Positions 1 to 5,170 of a DNA stretch of 5,170 nt are shown here, in pieces. How positions within the stretch are numbered: the first letter of the stretch is position 1; every line of letters starts with the position of its first letter. Origin of the DNA: Clostridiales bacterium. Lineage in GTDB: Bacteria > Bacillota > Clostridia > Lachnospirales > WQUN01. Position numbers and translations under genes: made by a program. The notes beneath the pieces are model-generated. The model was not told where the DNA came from, made no database searches, and saw only the letters and a program-made list of their open reading frames with translations. The stretch spans positions 1 through 5,170 of the forward strand of contig JAISRJ010000118.1 of NCBI GenBank assembly GCA_031273705.1, written 5' to 3'.

Positions 1-469
1 CGACAAAGGTATTTCCGAAAAGCGGCCGGGCGCTTATGTCTTTGGCGGTCGTAAGATGGATATTCCGGGTGTCAGAGAAACCCTGAATGGAGGCGCTCAA
101 AATTCATTGGCCGCGCGATATAATCTGGACGATATTTTCGGTAAAAGCGAAGCCTTTAACACATCCGCACAGGTATCGCGTTACGCTATGGCCGCCGCAA
201 TCGCAAGAATCGCGGGTGCGCCCAGATATACCGAGCCGTTCGAGTGGATTGCCCAAAATATGAATTTGCGGTTGTCTGACTACGAAACGGGTAACCCCAT
301 CAGTCGGGAAGAAGCGCTGGTTTTATTGGAAAGCTTGTATTCGTATAGGACGCGAACGGCTGTTCCTATTTCCAAAGGCATATTGCCTGCCGAGGATAGA
401 ACAGGTATGACCGTTGGGGAATTGCTTGAGATTTTGCGTGAAATGGATAATAAAATTGGGTTTTATTAA
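1..469 (+). CDS. C-terminal part of a surface protein with SLH-like tail (5' end outside window)
   Basis: The reading frame is open from the window edge (first full codon at position 2) to the TAA at 467-469. The gene therefore starts upstream, and the internal ATG at 56 has no convincing ribosome binding site and is not the start. The visible 156 residues contain two stretches resembling the first helix of S-layer homology (SLH) repeats. One is VSRYAMAAAIARIAG (about 173-217), matching the usual 'I-T/S-R-x-E-x-A-x-x-h-x-R' pattern. The other is ISREEALVLLESLY (299-340). A third, shorter one near the end is MTVGELLEILREM (407-445). SLH repeats normally bind secondary cell-wall polymers and hold proteins on the envelope; that role is inferred here. 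The repeats are degenerate and would score weakly. The tail resembles that of the next gene in motif order, which suggests paralogy. The 48-bp gap and lack of a terminator suggest an operon with that gene. What the missing N-terminal part does cannot be told. Confidence 0.8.
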   Translation, partial: DKGISEKRPGAYVFGGRKMDIPGVRETLNGGAQNSLAARYNLDDIFGKSEAFNTSAQVSRYAMAAAIARIAGAPRYTEPFEWIAQNMNLRLSDYETGNPISREEALVLLESLYSYRTRTAVPISKGILPAEDRTGMTVGELLEILREMDNKIGFY

Positions 470-472
470 TAC

Positions 473-488
473 TATACTCGCGAGTATA
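473..488. promoter_or_regulatory. Perfect 16-bp palindrome in the intergenic gap
   Basis: TATACTCG is followed directly by its exact reverse complement CGAGTATA, starting 4 bp after the upstream stop codon and ending 29 bp before the next ATG. No T-run follows, so it is not a standard intrinsic terminator. As RNA it could form a short hairpin of about 6 bp with a CGCG loop. As DNA its symmetry would suit a dimeric regulator. It also contains -10-like hexamers (TATACT at 473-478; TATAAA at 485-490 overlaps its right edge), but neither has a good -35 at the right distance. Function is unknown. Confidence 0.45.
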
Positions 489-503
489 AACGCAAGATTA
501 GGT

Positions 504-512
504 AGGAAGAGG
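504..512 (+). promoter_or_regulatory. Ribosome binding site for the large surface protein
   Basis: The purine-rich run AGGAAGAGG lies 5 bases before the ATG at 518. Either AGGAAG (8-base spacing) or GAGG (5-base spacing) could pair with the 16S rRNA 3' end. Together with the signal peptide encoded directly after it, this fixes the start at 518. Confidence 0.75.
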
Positions 513-517
513 CTGAC

Positions 518-3500
518 ATGAGACGCGTTGTACCCATTCTGTTAATAGTGATATTTATTGTTTATCTCCCGCCTGTTATTGCGTTGAGCAATTATCAGAA
601 CCCTGTTTCTGATTTAAATATAACCAATATTCCGTCGGGTTCTACAGATTACACGTTAAATTTATCGTGGTCGCGCCCTGTGGCTTCCGAAAAGATGGAA
701 CCCAATCCTGCCCTTTTTAACCCAAGCTATACGGAACGGGCCACGAATTATAAAGTATATTATCGCAACGCCACCAAGGCGGGTCAAGCCGCGCTGCTTA
801 TAGACGATCCCTCGCTTAACAATAATACCGGCCAAAACATTAGCATTACGCATGATCTGGCTCTTGAACGCGGAAGTATGTATGTTTTTCGGGTTGCGCC
901 TTCTCATGTGCATACTTATATAAACAGCGACGGCACCGATTATAAAAAAGACGCGCCGATGGATAATAGTATGCCTGAATCAACCGCCGCGTACCTTACG
1001 GATATTTTCATTGAAGCGCAGGGATCAGGAAATAAACTTACAGTGACTTGGGATTCGCCTGTATTGGATGGAAAGGAAATATTTAACGGATATAGAATTT
1101 ATTACACGCTCGCGGGTTCAAAGATAATGGAGATCCCGGGCACGCCATTTAGTTATATTCCGGCCGATTCAAAGGACTTGATTCGATATGGCGGAAAACT
1201 GAAATACACGATCGAAGACAATAACTTGAAGATAGGTAAATTTTACGCCGTAAAAGTCGAACCAATGATCGACGATAAAGTTGTTCGACAGCAAAAAGAT
1301 CCCATGTACATTTCGGTGGGCGGCGTGGAGTACAAATTATATTTTCGTAATTGGCGCACTAACGAATATAGAACTAACGACGCTTATATAAGTCCGTCTC
1401 TTGCGGTGTTACCTGACGGGCAGAATTATGTAAAAATATTGTGGGAAAGTATACAAACTTCAATACAAAATATAGAAAGTGTTGAAATTTTCTGCGCGGA
1501 CGACGCGAAAATGTCTTTAAGCAAGCGATTAATCGGCAGTTTATCCGGAAGCGCCGCACGCAACGTAAATTTTTGGCAAGCGATACGACCTGACAGAGTA
1601 ACTTACTATCAGATTCTTATAAAATATCGCGAATCCAATAACTCGCCGGTGGAGATGTATTCTGAAATAGCTTGGTTTGATCCGGCTTACAATGAATTCA
1701 CACCGTATAAACCTACTATCTTAAAGCTGACCGACGACGGTAATACCCCGCCGGTGATGAACGTTACTTGGCAGGCGTTTTTAAGAGAGGCTTACAATGA
1801 CGCAGAGCTGGCTTTTATTGATAAAGATTACGGCAATTTGTATGTTGACAGAAATGTCTACTACGATATTTATGTAACAGACGACATTAGAAATTTTGAC
1901 AATCCACTATTTAACGATAAAGCTATAGTCACGGTTAACGCGTCTGCCGATAATGTGATTCTTAAACCGTATCCTTCACAAAACAAAATGTATCCGTCAT
2001 TTTCAGTGAATTTGACGGAGTATTACACTAAATCCCCGGATGGCGCCGTTATCAGACAGACATTGAAAGACAACACCGTGTATTATGTTAAAATTGCGGC
2101 CGTTCGTGATCCGGGCGGACAAAAATCCAAACCGGCGGTCGCTTCGCATTATATTACGGTGTCGGGCGCGATTGCAACAAATCCTCTTATGATGACAAAA
2201 CCGCCTCTGCGCGTAAAAACTGACGCGTCGGGCATAGAGTGGATAACCCAAGATACTATAACCATGGAATGGGATACCGTTTATTATGAGGCTTATAATA
2301 ATGATGATAAATCATGGTATTCGCTGATAGGTGTAAACGCTGCCGGGAATATTGTCTTTGGAGAAGACGCGGAAAAGCTGATGGATTCTAACCGGATATT
2401 GCGACTGTATGAAACGCAATATCGTGGCGGCGAGGATAGTATTAGGCGAGCGTTAGCGTCGTTGGGTGTGGACGCGGACACACTGCCGATTAGATTAATT
2501 AATCTGCCAACCTCCTCGGATACAAATGAATTAAATACGCAATATGAGATTCACACTGTAAGCTATGAGACGGTCCTGGACGCGGGCGGTTACGATAAGT
2601 ACATGCAAAAACTGCTGGCATCGGACGCAGACAAATATTGGACGACAATCCAGCCAACAGGTAAAGCCCCAAGGTTGGAATTCGAGGTTACACAGGAAGA
2701 TTACCCAAAAACAGGCGCATTGCTGCGCAATACAGCATATTTAATATATTTCCGACCTTATTTTATGCTTGAAGAAAAGAAAACCGCCTTTTATCCAACC
2801 TATTTATTGGCTACGACGCAGGATGTTTATCCTCCGATTAATATTGTACCGATAGTACCTAATTTGGAAGAAGCAGGTCATACAGACACAAATATAACGA
2901 TTCGCTGGCGATACACCCCCAATTTGACGTATGAGATTATGTACGCGGAGAATCTGGATAATCCAGATAAAGGCATCCTTATTCCTTGGGAGACTATTAT
3001 AGAAAACGGCGGTCTGCGAACCGAAGATGGAACAGTATATATGTATTGCACGATACCAGATCTTTTTCCTTACATGTATTATGAGATATGGATTCGCGCG
3101 ATTGCTGATAATACAACCGCGTTCGCGGCCACGTTCGCGGATACCAAAGACGATAACAGATTAATTTCCGCGTGGTCAAACCCTATTAATGTAAAGACGG
3201 ATGATATTCCGCCGCCGAAACCCCCTTACGGGTTGGGCGTCGCGGATATGGAACATGTGAACATTTATAATAGAGAAAACGATTTGAAATTAACGCCGGT
3301 CGGGGAAACGTATCTGATTATGGAGTGGATGCGTGAAAAGAATGATACGTCGGCGGAGGAAATCGTCGCTTCGCAAGAAGGGGCGACTATCAATACCGAG
3401 CGGGCAGAGTATTTGCCGCACCCGGGTTTGGGCGAAATGATGATGGTAATGTTCAAAGAATTATCGCCAAACCGTCAATATTATATTCGGGCTAAGACCA

Positions 3501-4978
3501 CTTTGACAATGACAAAAATAAATGGCATTACAAACAGAGAATTTAGCTATACAATTCAACTGTCGGAAAGCTCGGAGTTTTTAGAAAGCATAGAGATTAT
3601 CGTACCTCCGCTGCCGCTTGGCACGGATGCGCCGTATTTTCGGCAGCATGATTCTGAATGGTCCGCGGTGGTTCATTATTATACGGCGCATTCGGAGTCA
3701 GAGTACGATGGGGAAGATAATCCGCTGTTGTATCCGCTACCCGATCGCGACTATGAGATTATATATAATAAGGAAACCTCGAATTTGACTTTCCGATTTA
3801 GAACCGATAAAATCGACAGGCGCGGAAACCATGACAATCAAGTGGATCAGCGATTCGTTTCTCGACTGATTCAAAAAAAGATATATGTATATACCGTTGA
3901 CTTGTCTAGACATTTTTATTTGCCGGTTAAAAGCCGTACTTTAGATTTGCCATACAGTATTTTGACCGCGTTTGAAGAGCGAAAGATTAGCCTAAAACTA
4001 ACGGCGGGTAATTTATCCGTCACTTTTGAGCCGGGCGCGCTCCGAACCGAGACACGACTGGCGACTAACGATTTTGGCCTTAACAGCCATGTGTTAATCA
4101 GCTTGAGCGAACCCTTGGAGGCGCCGAGGTTGGGTAATAAGCAAAATTACGCTGTAAAACCGCAAAAGTTAGAGATAATGTTAAGTACGCCTATGGGTAA
4201 AACGCGGCTAAAGGATACTATCAAGCCGATTCTTATCGAATTGCGTCCGGACTATCCGTTGTTTCAATATCCTTCGCACATAGGAGCGTATGTTTTTGAT
4301 ATAGATACTAATGGCTGGGATATGATGGATTATGTTCAATCCGCGGATTCTAACACGCTGTCCGCGAAGATGAAGCATATAGCGACATACGCGGCGATAG
4401 CTTCCGATGCTCCCGCCGTCGCCCCTAATAACGGCGGTAGAATTTCGGATCCGGTATTGCGCAGGGCTATGGCTTACGTTACGAAGCAGGTACGGATTAC
4501 GGATTTGGATATGTTGCTGCCTGAATCGATAGTCTCAGAGAGTCAAATAAACCAACTAATCTGTGCGATTGCCTTGAAAAAAAGTGAGATACAGCTACAA
4601 GCGGCATTGGATGCGGCCGACGAAAGCGAGCTAAGAAAAAGCGATTTATTGGTCGTCAGCTCGCCTGTAACCCGTCAGGAGGGTCTGGCGGCTATGGTAA
4701 GGCTTTATGAGCTTAAAACCGGAAGGCCGGTGGGCGATTATAAAACTTTGGAGCAAACGCCATTTGAAGATATAAAACTTGCCGATGAACAGTACCGAGA
4801 AGATCTTTTAAAAGCGGCGCACATTGGAATGTTAAATTTTATAAACGAGTGGCGGTCGGGTTATGAATCCTCTGAATCTTTTAACCAAATCTACACGTTT
4901 AACCCAAAATCTTATATGACAATGGGTGAATTGTTTTTGTCAATGAATATGGTAATCAGAAGCGCCGGTAAAATATAA
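518..4978 (+). CDS. Large secreted fibronectin type III-like / SLH-like cell-surface protein
   Basis: This is a complete gene of 1486 residues. Residues 1-22 form a signal peptide: MRR, a hydrophobic core (ILLIVIFIVYLPPV), then a likely cut after V-I-A. There is no lipobox cysteine. The mature protein is beta-rich, has only three cysteines, and shows about seven divergent fibronectin-III-like units, recognised by recurring 'L-x-h-x-W' B-strands and 'Y-x-h-Y/h' C- or F-strands. Rough spans are 28-135, 157-268, 288-388, 398-549, 562-768 (with a long insertion), 771-895 and 900-1030. Residues about 1070-1180 end in LTAGNLSVTFEPGAL, and 1185-1296 end in KHIATYAAIA. Both resemble beta-domains that precede SLH repeats in Firmicute surface proteins. 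Residues about 1305-1486 form an SLH-like tail, including VTRQEGLAAMVRLYEL (1384-1399), a 'PFEDI...Y...LLKAAHIGML' segment and YMTMGELFLSM. No LPXTG motif or C-terminal membrane anchor is visible, so attachment would be through the tail. A structural or adhesive envelope role is inferred; no catalytic motif was recognised. It lies 48 bp after the previous gene and ends at a terminator. Confidence 0.88.
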   Translation: MRRVVPILLIVIFIVYLPPVIALSNYQNPVSDLNITNIPSGSTDYTLNLSWSRPVASEKMEPNPALFNPSYTERATNYKVYYRNATKAGQAALLIDDPSLNNNTGQNISITHDLALERGSMYVFRVAPSHVHTYINSDGTDYKKDAPMDNSMPESTAAYLTDIFIEAQGSGNKLTVTWDSPVLDGKEIFNGYRIYYTLAGSKIMEIPGTPFSYIPADSKDLIRYGGKLKYTIEDNNLKIGKFYAVKVEPMIDDKVVRQQKDPMYISVGGVEYKLYFRNWRTNEYRTNDAYISPSLAVLPDGQNYVKILWESIQTSIQNIESVEIFCADDAKMSLSKRLIGSLSGSAARNVNFWQAIRPDRVTYYQILIKYRESNNSPVEMYSEIAWFDPAYNEFTPYKPTILKLTDDGNTPPVMNVTWQAFLREAYNDAELAFIDKDYGNLYVDRNVYYDIYVTDDIRNFDNPLFNDKAIVTVNASADNVILKPYPSQNKMYPSFSVNLTEYYTKSPDGAVIRQTLKDNTVYYVKIAAVRDPGGQKSKPAVASHYITVSGAIATNPLMMTKPPLRVKTDASGIEWITQDTITMEWDTVYYEAYNNDDKSWYSLIGVNAAGNIVFGEDAEKLMDSNRILRLYETQYRGGEDSIRRALASLGVDADTLPIRLINLPTSSDTNELNTQYEIHTVSYETVLDAGGYDKYMQKLLASDADKYWTTIQPTGKAPRLEFEVTQEDYPKTGALLRNTAYLIYFRPYFMLEEKKTAFYPTYLLATTQDVYPPINIVPIVPNLEEAGHTDTNITIRWRYTPNLTYEIMYAENLDNPDKGILIPWETIIENGGLRTEDGTVYMYCTIPDLFPYMYYEIWIRAIADNTTAFAATFADTKDDNRLISAWSNPINVKTDDIPPPKPPYGLGVADMEHVNIYNRENDLKLTPVGETYLIMEWMREKNDTSAEEIVASQEGATINTERAEYLPHPGLGEMMMVMFKELSPNRQYYIRAKTTLTMTKINGITNREFSYTIQLSESSEFLESIEIIVPPLPLGTDAPYFRQHDSEWSAVVHYYTAHSESEYDGEDNPLLYPLPDRDYEIIYNKETSNLTFRFRTDKIDRRGNHDNQVDQRFVSRLIQKKIYVYTVDLSRHFYLPVKSRTLDLPYSILTAFEERKISLKLTAGNLSVTFEPGALRTETRLATNDFGLNSHVLISLSEPLEAPRLGNKQNYAVKPQKLEIMLSTPMGKTRLKDTIKPILIELRPDYPLFQYPSHIGAYVFDIDTNGWDMMDYVQSADSNTLSAKMKHIATYAAIASDAPAVAPNNGGRISDPVLRRAMAYVTKQVRITDLDMLLPESIVSESQINQLICAIALKKSEIQLQAALDAADESELRKSDLLVVSSPVTRQEGLAAMVRLYELKTGRPVGDYKTLEQTPFEDIKLADEQYREDLLKAAHIGMLNFINEWRSGYESSESFNQIYTFNPKSYMTMGELFLSMNMVIRSAGKI

Positions 4979-4983
4979 CGTCA

Positions 4984-5025
4984 GAATTCCCCTCCGCTCA
5001 CACGTCGAAGGGGAATTTGTTTTCT
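4984..5025 (+). terminator. Intrinsic (Rho-independent) terminator
   Basis: AATTCCCCT (4985-4993) pairs perfectly with AGGGGAATT (5009-5017), giving a 9-bp stem. Two further C-G pairs are possible inside it after a mismatch (4995-4996 with 5006-5007). The T-rich tract TTTGTTTTCT follows at 5016-5025. The stem begins 6 bp after the TAA of the large surface protein gene, so it ends that transcript. It separates the surface-protein unit from the exporter gene. Confidence 0.88.
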
Positions 5026-5048
5026 ATAGCATTAAACTGTGCTACAAT
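5020..5048 (+). promoter_or_regulatory. Probable extended -10 promoter for the MATE gene
   Basis: TACAAT at 5043-5048 differs from the TATAAT consensus at one base. It is preceded by TG plus one base (5040-5042), the extended -10 signature. At 17-bp spacing the -35 position holds TTTTCT (5020-5025), a poor match to TTGACA, as is common when an extended -10 is present. Transcription would start near 5055, giving a leader of roughly 25 bases. The -35 region overlaps the T-tract of the preceding terminator. Confidence 0.6.
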
Positions 5049-5062
5049 AGAAGAAAATTTAA

Positions 5063-5069
5063 AAGGCGG
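5063..5069 (+). promoter_or_regulatory. Ribosome binding site deciding a TTG start
   Basis: AAGGCGG, one base off AAGGAGG, lies 9 bases before the TTG at 5079. No in-frame ATG or GTG lies between the promoter and the conserved MATE residues, so this site supports TTG as the initiation codon. Confidence 0.6.
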
Positions 5070-5078
5070 CGACCAGGT

Positions 5079-5170
5079 TTGGGATTTATCGAAATTCGCG
5101 CACGATTATCAGAACTTATAAAGATTTCATTGCCCATTATAGTAGAGCAGATATTTATTACAATTATGGG
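5079..5170 (+). CDS. MATE-family efflux transporter, N-terminal fragment (3' end outside window)
   Basis: Thirty complete codons are visible before the window ends. They encode a short amphipathic lead (GFIEIRARLSELIKIS) followed by LPIIVEQIFITIMG. This pattern, a short charged segment then 'h-P-h-h-h-E-Q-h-h-x-x-h-M/h-G', is typical of the first transmembrane helix of MATE-family (multidrug and toxic compound extrusion) transporters. These are 12-helix inner-membrane proteins of about 450 residues that export cationic drugs or metabolites using Na+ or H+ gradients. The TTG start is chosen from the Shine-Dalgarno site 9 bases upstream and from how close the conserved helix lies to the N-terminus. 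The gene has its own promoter and lies behind a terminator, so it is not in the surface-protein operon. The family call rests on about 15 residues; substrate and subfamily cannot be judged. Confidence 0.72.
   Translation, partial: MGFIEIRARLSELIKISLPIIVEQIFITIM

Noticed and set aside
56..58. ATG at 56 as the true start of the first gene
   Set aside because: The frame stays open to the window edge, the upstream codons read as normal protein, and there is no ribosome site or signal peptide at this ATG.
473..490. Internal promoter with -10 at TATACT or TATAAA for the large surface gene
   Set aside because: The -10-like hexamers are part of the palindrome, and no reasonable -35 lies 16-18 bp upstream, so the promoter is not supported on sequence alone.
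2492..2505. Perfect 14-bp palindrome AGATTAATTAATCT
   Set aside because: It lies inside the large coding region, encodes ordinary residues, and one such palindrome is expected roughly 0.3 times by chance in a window this long, more in AT-rich sequence.
3118..3140. Short repeat GTTCGCGG twice, plus the small inverted repeat CCGCG-TT-CGCGG
   Set aside because: It is inside the coding region, in frame, and explained by two similar short peptide stretches (TAFAATFAD). There is no sign of a longer repeat array or regulatory role.
662..3456. Reverse-strand open frames of 60-83 codons
   Set aside because: All lie within the long + strand gene and show no recognisable protein features such as conserved motifs or domain similarity. 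They look like chance shadows.
4979..5078. Small RNA, riboswitch or CRISPR-like element in the gap before the MATE gene
   Set aside because: The 100-bp gap is fully accounted for by the terminator, a promoter and a ribosome site. No further repeats or structured element are seen.

Overview
The window looks like chromosomal DNA from a low-to-moderate-GC Firmicute, probably a clostridial-type anaerobe. This rests on AT-leaning codon use, purine-rich Shine-Dalgarno sites, an intrinsic terminator with a T-run, an extended -10 promoter, and secreted proteins with fibronectin-III-like and S-layer-homology-like modules. The lineage is inferred from style only; no marker gene is present.

Layout, all on the + strand. 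(1) Positions 1-469 hold the 3' end of a gene whose start lies outside the window. The visible 156 residues end in degenerate S-layer-homology (SLH)-like helices. (2) A 48-bp gap without a terminator contains a perfect 16-bp palindrome (473-488) and a purine-rich ribosome binding site. (3) Positions 518-4978 encode a very large secreted protein of 1486 residues. It has a signal peptide, about seven divergent fibronectin-III-like beta domains, a beta-rich region typical of SLH-containing surface proteins, and an SLH-like tail. (4) An intrinsic terminator follows directly (4984-5025). (5) A promoter overlapping the terminator's T-tract probably drives the next gene. Only its first 30 codons are visible (5079-5170), and they read as the N-terminus of a MATE-family multidrug/toxin exporter.

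The first two genes are probably co-transcribed and appear to share a related C-terminal module. They therefore look like two members of one family of envelope-attached proteins, perhaps acting in cell-surface structure or adhesion. The MATE gene is a separate transcription unit with no evident functional link. Nothing here amounts to a recognisable new defence, mobile or RNA-based system. The most distinctive content is the pair of adjacent, divergent surface proteins with matching tails.
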